This document shows positions 24,306 to 33,251 of a stretch of DNA of 52,821 nt, one piece after another. The stretch comes from Halorubrum halophilum. GTDB lineage: Archaea; Halobacteriota; Halobacteria; Halobacteriales; Haloferacaceae. The notes under the pieces were generated by a model that did not search any database, was not told where the DNA came from, and saw only the letters and a program-made list of their open reading frames with translations. The translations under genes and the position numbers were made by a program. Location of the stretch: NCBI RefSeq assembly GCF_000739595.1, contig NZ_BBJP01000028.1:1-52821 (forward strand), read 5' to 3'. Each line of letters begins with the position of its first letter. The first letter of the stretch is position 1.

Positions 24306-25999
24306 TGAGCAGCTCCGAACCGGGCATGTTCGAGGAGTTCCGCGAAGAGATCGACCCGATCGTCTTCGCGTTCGGCGCCCTGCTGACCGTGGGCGTGATC
24401 GCCGCGTTCTTCATCAGCCCGTCCGCCGTCGAAAACGGTATCTCGTCGCTGAACAACCAGCTACTCGGCGCGTTCAACTGGGCGCTGATGCTGATCGTCT
24501 TCCTGATCGTGCTGTTCCTCCTCTTCCTAATCGTGGGACCGTGGGGCGGCATCAAGCTCGGCAACGAGCCGCCGGAGTACAGCTTCCTCTCGTTTTTCGC
24601 GATGCTGTACTCCGCGGGCTTCGCGGCCGGCGTCGTGTTCTGGGGGCCGACCGAGGCGCTGTTCTACTACAACAACCCCTCACCGCTGTTCAGTAACATC
24701 GAAGGGGGCACCGCGGAGGCGATGACCGTCGCCGTCCAACAGACGCTGTTCCACTGGGCGCTGCCGCAGCTCGCGGTGTTCACGATCATGGGTATCGCGA
24801 TCGGCTACTTCGCGTACAACTACGAGAACGTCCCGCTGCGCGTCTCCTCGGCGCTCACGCCGATCCTCGGCGCCGACAACCTCGACGGCCCGGCCGCGAA
24901 GGTCGTCGACATCCTCGCCGTCTTCGCGACGATCGGCGGCGTCGCCACGTCGCTCGGCTTCATCGGGAGCCAGTTCGTTACCGGCCTCGACTACCAGTGG
25001 GGGATCAGCATGGGCGATATCGGGATCCTGCTCGTCGTCACCATGATGACGCTGCTGTTCACGACCTCGATGGTGCTCGGAGTCGACAAGGGGATCCGCC
25101 GGCTTTCGAACTTCAACATGATCCTGTTCGTCGCGCTCATGTTCGCGACGTTCGTGGTTGGACCGACGATGTTCCTCGTGCTGCTCGGCACGCAGGCGTT
25201 CGGCGGCATGATTAGCGAGTTCGTCTCGATGAGCCTGTTTACCGGCGCCGGGCCGATGGGTGGCGGCGACGCGAGCGCGACCGGCTGGATCAACGCATGG
25301 ACGGTGTTCTACTGGGCGTGGGCACTCTCGTGGTCGCCGTTCGCGGGGCTGTTCATCGCGCGGATCTCCAAGGGACGCACCGTCCGCGAGGTCGCGTTCA
25401 CGGGGATCGTCGCGACCTCCGGCGCCACCATCCCGTGGTTCACGTTCGTCGGCGGCACCGCGGTCTGGGCGCAGCACAACGGGATCGCCGACTTCGGGGC
25501 AGTGATCGCCGGCGAGGCCGGGCCGGAGGTGTCCGGGTTCATCCTCTTCGAGGCGTTGAACTTCTCGTTGAACCTCGGCGGGGCGTCGATGACGATCCCG
25601 GTCGGGTCCGTGCTGATATACGCGTTCATGATCCTCGTAACGACGTTCTTCATTACGTCGGCGGACTCCTCGACCCTGGCCGTCTCGATGATGACCACCG
25701 GCGGGAAGGCGAAGCCGTCGAACATTAACCGGGTCTTCTGGGGGGTCGTTCTCGGGATGACCGCGGCGATCCTGATGATCCTCGGCGGCAGCGGCAGCGC
25801 GAACACGCTCCAGCAGGCGGCGATCATCACCGGGACGCCGTTCGCCCTCGTTTGCTTCCTCGCAATGTTAGCGCTGATCAAGGACTTCGGCGAACACTAC
25901 GACCAGGTGCTCTTGCAGGACGACACGGTGCTGTACGGAGCGGGGAAGGACGTCGACTCACGGTCCGATTCGGTCGAGTCCGCCGCGGACGACGACTGA
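24305..25999 (+). CDS. BCCT family transporter (betaine/ectoine-type)
   Basis: This 564-aa symporter has about 12 TM segments. Family signatures include the PPEYSFLSFFAMLYSAGFAAG region, WALPQLAVF and the TM8 substrate-binding stretch FYWAWALSWSPFAGLFIARI, with SKGRTVREV after it. It imports quaternary amines or ectoines driven by Na+ or H+. Neighbouring ectoine-hydrolase-like and aminotransferase genes make ectoine or hydroxyectoine a good candidate substrate. The C-terminal tail is acidic and lacks the long basic osmosensor of BetP, which fits a catabolic rather than osmotic role (inference). Confidence 0.94.
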   Translation: MSSSEPGMFEEFREEIDPIVFAFGALLTVGVIAAFFISPSAVENGISSLNNQLLGAFNWALMLIVFLIVLFLLFLIVGPWGGIKLGNEPPEYSFLSFFAMLYSAGFAAGVVFWGPTEALFYYNNPSPLFSNIEGGTAEAMTVAVQQTLFHWALPQLAVFTIMGIAIGYFAYNYENVPLRVSSALTPILGADNLDGPAAKVVDILAVFATIGGVATSLGFIGSQFVTGLDYQWGISMGDIGILLVVTMMTLLFTTSMVLGVDKGIRRLSNFNMILFVALMFATFVVGPTMFLVLLGTQAFGGMISEFVSMSLFTGAGPMGGGDASATGWINAWTVFYWAWALSWSPFAGLFIARISKGRTVREVAFTGIVATSGATIPWFTFVGGTAVWAQHNGIADFGAVIAGEAGPEVSGFILFEALNFSLNLGGASMTIPVGSVLIYAFMILVTTFFITSADSSTLAVSMMTTGGKAKPSNINRVFWGVVLGMTAAILMILGGSGSANTLQQAAIITGTPFALVCFLAMLALIKDFGEHYDQVLLQDDTVLYGAGKDVDSRSDSVESAADDD

Positions 26000-26050
26000 C
26001 GACCGTCGCGGCCGGATCGCTTCGCATTCATACCAAGTTTTAATGTATGG

Positions 26051-26058
26051 TGTATACA
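26051..26058. promoter_or_regulatory. TGTATACA palindrome at the aminotransferase promoter
   Basis: TGTATACA lies 10 bases before the aminotransferase ATG and about 10 bases after a TTTTAATG box at 26038-26045. The layout matches GTGTACAC at 24201. It is a variant, not an exact TGTACA. Confidence 0.35.
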
Positions 26059-26068
26059 TAAACTGTGT

Positions 26069-27430
26069 ATGGATAGGGATACGGCGGAACCCACCGCAGA
26101 CGCGCTCCCCGGCCCGAACGCGAAGCGCTGGGTCGAGTTCCATCAGCGACACGCCGCCCCCAGCGAGTACTCCCACGAGTTCGTCTGGGACGTGACCCGT
26201 GAGGCCGACGGCCCGTTCGTCACCGACGTCGACGGCAACGTCCTCCTCGATTTTACCTGCCACATCGGCGCGGCCCCGCTCGGCTACAACAACGAGAAGG
26301 TGCTCTCGAAGCTGCGGGAGTTCGACCTCGTCGAGCCGATGAAGATCGCCGGTCAAGACATGTACTTCGGGTCGGGACCGACCCCCGAGGAGGCCGACTT
26401 CCCCGGATCGAGCCACCTCATGGACCGGCTGACCGACGTCTCCAGCCAGTACGGGATGGACACGGTGTTCCTCTCGAACTCCGGCGCCGAGGCGATGGAG
26501 AACGCGATGAAGATCACGCACGACCACCGCGCGCCCGCGAAATACGGCGTGGCGTTCAACGGGAGCTTCCACGGGCGCACGCTCGGGACCCTCTCGCTGA
26601 CGAAGTCGAAGGACGTGTACACGCGGCAGTATCCCGAGATAAGCGGCATCGAGACGGTGCCGTTCTGCGCGGACCGCGGCTGTGACGCCGAGAGCTGCGA
26701 CTGCGGCTTCTTCGCGGGCGGCGGCTCGCAACTGCGGAACACCCTCGCGCCCGAGGGCGGCCACATCGACCCCGCGGAGATCGCCTTCCTGACGCTCGAA
26801 CCGATTCAGGGCGTCGGCGGCTACCGCTTCCCCAGCGAGGCGTTCATGGACGAGGTCGCAGCCGTCACCGAGGAGTACGACATCCCGCTCGTCGTCGACG
26901 AGATCCAGTCGGGCGTCGGCCGCACGGGCGAGATGTGGGCGGCGGACCACTACGCCATCGAGCCGGACGTGATCGCGAGCGCGAAGGCGCTGCGGGTCGG
27001 CGCGACCATCTCCCGATCCGAGGTGTTCCCCTCGGAGAAGAACCGCCTCGGCTCGACGTTCGGCGGCGGCGACGTCCTCGGCTCGATGATGGGGACGTTC
27101 ACGCTGGAGGCGATCGACGAACACGACCTGCTGGCCAACGCGACCCGGCGCGGCAGGCAGGCGCGAGAACTCCTCCGCGACGACGCCCCCGACACGGTCG
27201 TGGACGTGCGCGGCAAGGGGCTGATGCTCGCGGTGGAGTTCGACACCGCCGAGCGTCGCTCGGCCGTCGTCGAGGCGGCCCTCGACCGCGGACTCCTCAC
27301 GCTCGGCTGCGGGAAGAAGACGATCCGGCTGTTACCGCCGCTGGACTCGACCGAACGGGAGATCGCGCTCGGCACCGGGATCTTCCTCGACGCGATCGAC
27401 GCCGTCAGCGCGAGCGCGGCGGTGAACTGA
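26069..27430 (+). CDS. Class III aminotransferase (candidate diaminobutyrate aminotransferase)
   Basis: This 453-aa fold-type I enzyme has the PLP Lys306 in ASAKALRVG, VVDEIQSGVGRTG and FNGSFHGRTLGTL. A four-Cys insertion, CADRGCDAESCDC, precedes GFFAGGGSQLRN; related archaeal omega-aminotransferases have Cys-containing insertions here. By family it moves an omega-amino group from GABA, ornithine, lysine or diaminobutyrate. In ectoine breakdown the matching step is DoeD, diaminobutyrate to aspartate semialdehyde. That assignment is inferred from context. It has its own promoter 69 bases after the transporter. Confidence 0.88.
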   Translation: MDRDTAEPTADALPGPNAKRWVEFHQRHAAPSEYSHEFVWDVTREADGPFVTDVDGNVLLDFTCHIGAAPLGYNNEKVLSKLREFDLVEPMKIAGQDMYFGSGPTPEEADFPGSSHLMDRLTDVSSQYGMDTVFLSNSGAEAMENAMKITHDHRAPAKYGVAFNGSFHGRTLGTLSLTKSKDVYTRQYPEISGIETVPFCADRGCDAESCDCGFFAGGGSQLRNTLAPEGGHIDPAEIAFLTLEPIQGVGGYRFPSEAFMDEVAAVTEEYDIPLVVDEIQSGVGRTGEMWAADHYAIEPDVIASAKALRVGATISRSEVFPSEKNRLGSTFGGGDVLGSMMGTFTLEAIDEHDLLANATRRGRQARELLRDDAPDTVVDVRGKGLMLAVEFDTAERRSAVVEAALDRGLLTLGCGKKTIRLLPPLDSTEREIALGTGIFLDAIDAVSASAAVN

Positions 27431-27515
27431 GGAGCCGAAACCGGCGGTAGGGGTTTGTCGAAGTTCTCAATCAGTGAGCCGTTCTGACCGTAGTGCACTG
27501 AGTACAGACATAGCG

Positions 27516-27889
27516 GTGAGCGATTGCGGGAGTAAGTATTGCAGATCGGCTGCCGTGAGAGGGTACATAAATAGCCGTGAGCGACGGCGGCGATAGCTTA
27601 TAAATGACGAGTGCGGTGGCGCGCGCCTCCGAGCGCCCAGAGGGCGCGAGTAGAGAGAGACCGAAGGTCTCTCTGACAGCCGGCGGCGAAGCCGCCGGCG
27701 AGAGCGCCGCGCGAGGGAGTCGCTGGCGGCTGTCGCCGCCAGCGACAGGGCGAGAGCGAAGCTCTCGCTTGCAGCCGGACGTAGTCCGGCGACGAGGCTG
27801 GGGCTTTGAAAGCCTCTACCGCAGAGTCGTCGGTAGCTTATAAACAGCCGATTCGCCACACAGAGAAATGTACTCCCGCTCTCGATCAT
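27516..27889 (+). repeat. Structured intergenic element C: variant with a train of six hairpins
   Basis: This shares the ends (GCGGGAGTA on the left; its complement TACTCCCGC on the right), the CTTATAAA boxes (about 27597 and 27837) and GAGGCTGGGGCTTTGAAAG with the other copies, but lacks the long H3 arm. Instead it has six back-to-back perfect hairpins at 27633-27790: arms GCGCCC (loop AGA), AGAGAGACC (GAA), GCCGGCGGC (GAA), GTCGCTGGCGGC (TGTC), GCGAGAGC (GAA), GCCGGAC (GTA). It lies between the convergent ends of the aminotransferase and the threonine-dehydratase-like gene. Open frames here are by-products of repeat composition. Confidence 0.7.
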
Positions 27890-27983
27890 AAAGCACTCTT
27901 CGGCGAACTGCTGTTTCCGGCAAGAATTTGCTTAAAAGGGGAGTGGAAACAGAGACGTAGTGTAGGCTTCGTCACCGGTCGTC

Positions 27984-29306
27984 TCAATCCCCATCAGCGA
28001 CCGATCGCTCGACGACCGACACGCCGTCAATCTCGGCGACCGCCGTCAACACCGCGTCGAGGTGGTCGGCGCCGCGCCCCTCGATCCCGATCGTCACCGG
28101 CGTGCGGTTGGGGCGGTCGGCCGCCGTGCGACGCGCGCGTTCGAGGGTGTCGAGCTCGGCGCCCTCGGCCGTCACCGCCTCGACGACCTCGCCCACCTGC
28201 CTCGGCCACGCCGCGAGCGCGAGCCGCGCCTCGGCGTAGCGCCCGAGTTCGAACAGGCCGGTCCGGGTGAGCTCGGCGTGGTCGGTGAGGTTCACGTTGC
28301 CGCCCGAGACGACGACGGCCGGGTTGGCGTCGGACAGATCCAGCCGGTCCGAGAGCGCGGCGGCGAGCGGCGCGGCGCCGGCGCCCTCCGCGACCGTCTT
28401 CTCCCGCTCGGCCAGCAGCGTCACGGCCGCGGCGATCTCGCGGTCGGAGACGGTCACCACGTCGTCGACCACCTCGCTCGCGACCGCGAAGGTGGTCTCC
28501 AGCATCCGCGTGTCGGCGATCCCCTCGGCGACCGTGTCCACGTCGTCGAGCTGCCGGATCTCGCCGGCCGCCAGCGACGGCCCCGCGTGTGCCGCGCCCT
28601 CCGGCTGGACGCCGATAACCCGAACGTCCCGGTCCGCGGGCGCCACCGCCGTGCCGATTCCGGAGATGAGTCCGCCACCGCCGATGGCGACGAGCACGGT
28701 GTCCATCGCCGGATACTGCGCCAGCAGTTCGAGCCCGATCGTTCCCTGGCCGGCCACGACGGCCGGATCGTCGAAGGGGTGGACGAACGTCTCGCCGGTT
28801 TCGTCGGCGCGCGTCACGGCGTACTCGTACGAGCGCTCGTAGATGTCGCCCTCCACGAGCACGGTCGCGCCGTATCCTCGCGTCGCCGCGATCTTCGCCG
28901 CCGGCGTCACCTCGGGCACGACGATCGTCGCCTCGATCCCGAGCAGGTCGGCCGCGAGCGCCACGCCCTGCGCGTGGTTGCCCGCGCTGGCGGCGATCAC
29001 TCCGGCCTCGCGCTCGGCCGGGGAGAGCTGCGCCATCGCGTTGTACGCCCCGCGGATCTTGAACGAGCCGGTCCGCTGGAGGGATTCGAGCTTGAGCCCC
29101 AGCGACGCGGCCCCGCTCATCTCGGCGAACGTTCGCGAGGTGTCGAGCGGCGTCCGATGCGCGACATCCGCGAGCCGGCGGCGGGCGTCCTCGATGTCGG
29201 CGAGCGTGACGGTCGGCGGCGCGTCTGCCTTTCCACCGTCGGAGGGGTCGCCGTCGGAGGGGACGCAGTCGGCGGACGCCTCGTCGTCGGGGTCGTCCCC
29301 GGTCAT
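27984..29306 (-). CDS. Threonine ammonia-lyase-like PLP enzyme with ACT-like tail
   Basis: This 440-aa fold-type II enzyme has the PLP Lys in TGSFKIRGAYNAM, SAGNHAQGVA and the glycine loop IGGGGLISGIG. The last 100 residues (PNRTPVTIGIEGRGADHLDAV) form an ACT-like regulatory domain, as in catabolic threonine dehydratase. The N-terminal 30 residues are an acidic extension. The ATG overlaps the stop of the M20 gene by four bases, so they are one operon. In bacterial hydroxyectoine use, EutB is a related threonine-dehydratase-like enzyme. Whether this gene has that role or simply deaminates Thr/Ser is open. Confidence 0.88.
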   Translation of the reverse strand: MTGDDPDDEASADCVPSDGDPSDGGKADAPPTVTLADIEDARRRLADVAHRTPLDTSRTFAEMSGAASLGLKLESLQRTGSFKIRGAYNAMAQLSPAEREAGVIAASAGNHAQGVALAADLLGIEATIVVPEVTPAAKIAATRGYGATVLVEGDIYERSYEYAVTRADETGETFVHPFDDPAVVAGQGTIGLELLAQYPAMDTVLVAIGGGGLISGIGTAVAPADRDVRVIGVQPEGAAHAGPSLAAGEIRQLDDVDTVAEGIADTRMLETTFAVASEVVDDVVTVSDREIAAAVTLLAEREKTVAEGAGAAPLAAALSDRLDLSDANPAVVVSGGNVNLTDHAELTRTGLFELGRYAEARLALAAWPRQVGEVVEAVTAEGAELDTLERARRTAADRPNRTPVTIGIEGRGADHLDAVLTAVAEIDGVSVVERSVADGD

Positions 29307-30625
29307 TCGAGGGCCGGATGCGCGTCCCCGGGCGTGTCTGCCCGCGGCACGGGGTGTCGCCGTTCGAGGTCGCGGATCGCGCTCACGAGCACGTCCACCC
29401 CGTGCCGGAGGCTCCGTTCGTCCACGTCGAAGGTGGGCGTGTGGTGGCTCGTCGGATGATCGGTGCCGACGATGAGGTACGTCGCCAGCCCTCCCTCCTC
29501 CTGAACGCGCTCCATCAGGAACGTCGCGTCCTCGCTCGCGCCGAAGTCCGCCGCCGGGAGCACGGTGTCGATCCCGTCGACCCCCTCGGCGACGCCGGCC
29601 ACGAGCGCCTGCAGTTCCGGGTCGCTGTCCGCACGCGGCGACTCGCTCACCACGTCGACGCTCGCGCGGCAGCCGTGCATCGTCGCGGCGCCGCGCATGG
29701 TGCGCTCGAACCCGCGTTTCATGAACTCCATCAGCTCGGTCGTCTCGCCGCGCACCTCGGCCTCCATGGACGCGCGCTCGGCGATGATGTTGCTCGCGGT
29801 GCCGGCCTCGGCCTTGCCGACGTTGACTCGCGTCATCCCGTCGGCGTGGCGGGCGATTCCGTACGCGTTCACGATCGCCGTCCCCATCGCCTGCATCGCG
29901 TTGTCACCCTCGTTGGGCGCCTTGCCGGCGTGCGCCGACGTTCCCTCGATCGTCGCGTCGAGGTGGGCCATCGCCAGCGGCTTCTCGATCCCGGCGACCA
30001 CCTCGCCGGTGGGGTGATCCAAGCCGACGTGGACCGCGAGCAGGTAGTCGAGGCCGTCCGCGAACCGGCTCTCGGCCATCGGACGGCCGCCGCCGCCGGT
30101 CTCCTCGGCGGGCTGGAAGAACACGACCAACCGCCCGGCGAAGTCGCTTTCCGCGATGGCTTCGAGGACCGCGAGCCCCCACGTCATGTGGGCGTCGTGG
30201 CCGCAGGCGTGCATCGTCCCGTCGATCTCGGAGCGAAACCCCTCGTCGACGGGATCGTGATCGGAGCCGGTCGACTCCTCGATGAACAGCCCGTCGATGT
30301 CGACGCGGAGCCCGATCGCGGGGCCCTCACCCCGGTCCAGCACGGCGACGGCGCCGGTGTTCCCGCCCGACATGCGCTCGAGCAGCTCCTCGTCGACGCC
30401 GTGCTCTCGGGCGCGGTCCATCCACGGCCCGAGGTCCGCCTCCGTGACGGCCATGCGGTCGGCCGGGTCGTACGCGTCCGGCCCGATCGCGAGCTCGTCG
30501 ACGCCGATCGACCGAATCTCGTCGACGAGCGTCGCCGTCGTGAGGAACTCGCGCCACGCGGGCTCCGGATGACGGTGGAACCGCCTGCGGACGCTGGCGA
30601 GCCGATCTCGGATCGGTTCGTTCAT
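29303..30625 (-). CDS. M20 family amidohydrolase (candidate acetyl-diaminobutyrate deacetylase)
   Basis: This 440-aa protein has the dinuclear-metal ligands of M20 amidohydrolases: MHACGHDAHMTWG, PAEETGGGG and the C-terminal HHTPTFDVDE. A dimerisation domain sits near TSAHAGKAPNEGDNA. The N-terminal layout, with an extended segment before GGNTGAVAVLD, resembles AbgA-type enzymes. Next to a DoeA-like hydrolase, a deacetylase acting on acetyl-diaminobutyrate (as M20-type DoeB2) is the attractive reading. The start at 30625 (MNEPIRDRLASVRRRFHRHP) is favoured over the extension to 30745. A TGTACAC-N7-GTGTACA site lies upstream. Confidence 0.88.
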   Translation of the reverse strand: MNEPIRDRLASVRRRFHRHPEPAWREFLTTATLVDEIRSIGVDELAIGPDAYDPADRMAVTEADLGPWMDRAREHGVDEELLERMSGGNTGAVAVLDRGEGPAIGLRVDIDGLFIEESTGSDHDPVDEGFRSEIDGTMHACGHDAHMTWGLAVLEAIAESDFAGRLVVFFQPAEETGGGGRPMAESRFADGLDYLLAVHVGLDHPTGEVVAGIEKPLAMAHLDATIEGTSAHAGKAPNEGDNAMQAMGTAIVNAYGIARHADGMTRVNVGKAEAGTASNIIAERASMEAEVRGETTELMEFMKRGFERTMRGAATMHGCRASVDVVSESPRADSDPELQALVAGVAEGVDGIDTVLPAADFGASEDATFLMERVQEEGGLATYLIVGTDHPTSHHTPTFDVDERSLRHGVDVLVSAIRDLERRHPVPRADTPGDAHPALE

Positions 30626-30656
30626 GAGTGTCACCCTCTCGCTCGATCGCCTTAAC

Positions 30657-30677
30657 TGTACACAATTGTCGTGTACA
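30657..30677. promoter_or_regulatory. Inverted repeat TGTACAC-N7-GTGTACA between divergent genes
   Basis: The two perfect 7-base arms are separated by AATTGTC. The site lies 32 bases upstream of the M20 start and 74 bases upstream of the divergent dehydrogenase start, so one regulator could control both. Half-sites match those at 24201 and 34484. Confidence 0.6.
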
Positions 30678-30750
30678 TGAGATACACAAAAGGCTAAGAA
30701 ACCCCCTCGCAATGATCCGCCAACGCGTCGTTCCGACGCGCCCACCGCTC

Positions 30751-31734
30751 ATGAGCTCAGACCAGACCGCTGATCCCGATGTCGTCGTGTTGCGTGAGGG
30801 AACCGAAGGCCTCTCGATGGCGTCTTACGCGGACGCGCTCCGCGAGCGACTCCCGGATCAAACGGTCGCGCTCGCTCGGACGCCGGCCGAGGAGCGCGAA
30901 CTCGTCCCGAAGGCGCGCGCCGTGACCGGCATCACGCTCGACGCCGACCTCCTCGACCGCGCCGACCGACTGGAGCTGTTCGCGTGTACGTTCGCCGGAA
31001 CCGACCACGTCCCGACCGACGCGCTGCGCGAGCACGGCGTGGCCGTGACGAACGCGGGCGGGATCCACGCGCCGGGCATCGCCGAGCAGACGATCGCCAA
31101 CATGCTCGTGTTCGCGCGCAACCTCCACGAAGGGTGGCGCCGGAAGTCGAACGGCGAGTGGCGCCACTTCCAATCTCACGAGTTCACCGACAGCACCGTC
31201 ACCGTCGTGGGGCTCGGGTCGATCGGGCAGGCGGTCGTCCAGCGGCTCGCGGGGTTCGAGGTGGAGACGATCGGGATCCGGTACACGCCGGAAAAGGGCG
31301 GCCCCACCGACGAGGTGCTCGGCTTCGACGACGACGATGTCCACGAGGCGTTCGCGCGGAGCGACTACGTCGTGCTCGCGTGCCCGCTCAACGACCTGAC
31401 CCGCGGGATGGTGGGGGAGGCGGAGCTAGCGACGCTCCCGCCCAACGCCGTGGTCGTGAACGCGGCCCGCGGCGGACTCGTCGACACCGACGCTCTGGTG
31501 TCCGCCCTCCAGACCGAGGGGATCCGCGGCGCCGCGCTCGACGTCACCGACCCCGAGCCGCTCCCGTCGGACCACGTGCTCTGGGACTTAGAGAACTGCC
31601 TCATCACCCCGCACACCGGCGGTCACACCCCCAAGCACTGGGACCGGCTGGCCGACATCGTCGCGAGCAACGTCGCGGCGCTCGACGAGGGCGAGGAGTT
31701 AGAGAACGCAGTCGTCACGCCGACCGACGACTGA
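30751..31734 (+). CDS. D-2-hydroxyacid dehydrogenase
   Basis: This 327-aa NAD-dependent oxidoreductase has the nucleotide motif VVGLGSIGQAVVQRL, catalytic Arg in NAARGGLVDT, Glu in DPEPLPSD and His in TPHTGGHT. It reduces a 2-keto acid or oxidises a D-2-hydroxyacid; the substrate is unknown. The ATG at 30751 (MSSDQTADPDVVVLREG) is preferred to the longer frame from 30628, which overlaps the operator region. Its divergence from the M20/threonine-lyase operon and the shared inverted repeat suggest it belongs to the same regulon. Confidence 0.93.
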   Translation: MSSDQTADPDVVVLREGTEGLSMASYADALRERLPDQTVALARTPAEERELVPKARAVTGITLDADLLDRADRLELFACTFAGTDHVPTDALREHGVAVTNAGGIHAPGIAEQTIANMLVFARNLHEGWRRKSNGEWRHFQSHEFTDSTVTVVGLGSIGQAVVQRLAGFEVETIGIRYTPEKGGPTDEVLGFDDDDVHEAFARSDYVVLACPLNDLTRGMVGEAELATLPPNAVVVNAARGGLVDTDALVSALQTEGIRGAALDVTDPEPLPSDHVLWDLENCLITPHTGGHTPKHWDRLADIVASNVAALDEGEELENAVVTPTDD

Positions 31735-31767
31735 GCGGGCGGTCAGAAACCCTCGGCGTGCGCCCGG

Positions 31768-33054
31768 CTACGGCCAGAGCCCACGCGCGCTCTTCGCCTC
31801 GGCGATCCGGGACAGCGCGACCACGTAGGCGGCGTCTCGCCATGTCAGGTCCCGCTCGTCGACCTCGTCGCGCACGTCGCTCCACGCGGACAGCATCTGC
31901 TCTTCGAGCTCCTCATTGACGCGTTCGAGCGACCACGTCCGCCGGTTGATGTCCTGGAGCCACTCGAAGTACGACACGGTGACGCCGCCGGCGTTCGCGA
32001 GGATGTCGGGGATCACCGCCACGTCGCGCTCGTCTAAGATCGCGTCGGCGGCGAACGTCGTCGGCCCGTTCGCGCCCTCGACGACGATGTCGGCGGCGAC
32101 GGCGTCGGCGTTGCTCGCGGTGATCACGTTGCCGACGGCCGCGGGGATCACCACGTCCACGTCGAGTTCGAGGACCTCCTCGTTCGTCAGCGTCTCCGGC
32201 GCCTCGTGGGTGAGCACCGCCTCGGGCTCCTCCTCGTGGGTGGGAACGTCGTGCGTGTCGAGCCCGTCCGGGTCGTAGATCGCGCCGTTCACGTCGCTGA
32301 CGGCGACGACGGTCGCGCCCCAGTCGTCCAGCAGCCGGGCCGCGTTGGCGCCGACGGAGCCGAACCCCTGCACCGCGACGGTCGTCTCCTCGAGGTCGCG
32401 GTCGTAGTAGCCGACGGCCTCGCGCGCGGCGATGGCCGTCGACCGGCCCGGCGCCGCCTCGCGGCCGTACGACCCGCCGATGACGGGCGGCTTCCCGGTT
32501 ACGACGCCCGGGATCGTCTCGCCCTGCTGCATCGAGTAGGCGTCCATGAACCACGCCATCGTCTGGGCGTCGGTGCCCATGTCGGGCGCGGGCACGTCCT
32601 TCGTCGGCCCGACGACGTCGCGCAGCTCTTCCGCGAACCGCCGGGTGAGCCGCTCGCGCTCGTCGTCGGTCAGGGATTTGGGATCGACCGCGATCCCGCC
32701 CTTCCCGCCGCCGAAGGGGAGGTCCATCACGGCGCACTTCCAGGTCATCCACATCGAGAGGCCGGTGCACTCCGCGGCGGTGACCTCCGGGTGATACCGG
32801 AGCCCGCCCTTGTACGGGCCCCGGACGTCGTCGTGCTGGGCGCGGTAGCCGGTGAACACCTCGACGCTTCCGTCTTCCCGTTCGAGGGGGACGGAGACCT
32901 GCTGGACCCGCGTTGGATGTTTGAGACGCTCGACGATCGCGGGATCGACGTCGACGTTGGTCGCCGCGCGCTCGAGCTGCTTGCGCGCGGTGGTGAGCGT
33001 CGATTCTGACTCCTCTTCTACCGGTTCGTCGTCGACGGTGGGTGTCGTGCTCAT
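31768..33054 (-). CDS. gdhA: Glutamate dehydrogenase
   Basis: This 428-aa protein interconverts glutamate with 2-oxoglutarate and ammonia. Catalytic residues appear in [19 protein letters not shown] (the active-site Lys region) and [13 protein letters not shown]; the nucleotide fold has [15 protein letters not shown]. Length matches hexameric archaeal enzymes. In this neighbourhood it could regenerate 2-oxoglutarate, the amino acceptor for the class III aminotransferase. Haloarchaea usually have several paralogues. It is convergent with the hydroxyacid dehydrogenase. About 200 bases of GATCGCGACGCC-rich sequence separate it from the M24 gene upstream. Confidence 0.95.
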   Translation of the reverse strand: MSTTPTVDDEPVEEESESTLTTARKQLERAATNVDVDPAIVERLKHPTRVQQVSVPLEREDGSVEVFTGYRAQHDDVRGPYKGGLRYHPEVTAAECTGLSMWMTWKCAVMDLPFGGGKGGIAVDPKSLTDDERERLTRRFAEELRDVVGPTKDVPAPDMGTDAQTMAWFMDAYSMQQGETIPGVVTGKPPVIGGSYGREAAPGRSTAIAAREAVGYYDRDLEETTVAVQGFGSVGANAARLLDDWGATVVAVSDVNGAIYDPDGLDTHDVPTHEEEPEAVLTHEAPETLTNEEVLELDVDVVIPAAVGNVITASNADAVAADIVVEGANGPTTFAADAILDERDVAVIPDILANAGGVTVSYFEWLQDINRRTWSLERVNEELEEQMLSAWSDVRDEVDERDLTWRDAAYVVALSRIAEAKSARGLWP

Positions 33055-33251
33055 GGATCGGGGTGTCGTGGTTCGGTCGGCTTGGCAGCGCGGTGGATCG
33101 GTGTGGGCATCGCGACGCTGTCGGCAGTGGATCGCGACGCCGTCGGCGTGGGCGGCGCGATGCCGTCGGTAGAGCGTCGTGCGGGGGGCGACGCGGAACC
33201 GCAGTCGACCGGTTCCGCGATTCGGTCGGTTCCGCAGTTCGATCGCTCCGG

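Noticed and set aside
26610..26620. Further GTGTACA occurrences inside genes
   Set aside because: They arise from Val-Tyr codons (GTG TAC) followed by A, and are not counted as regulatory sites.
33055..33251. Repeated GATCGCGACGCC-like words upstream of glutamate dehydrogenase
   Set aside because: They are irregular, short, and without a common unit or dyad; probably low-complexity GC-rich sequence.
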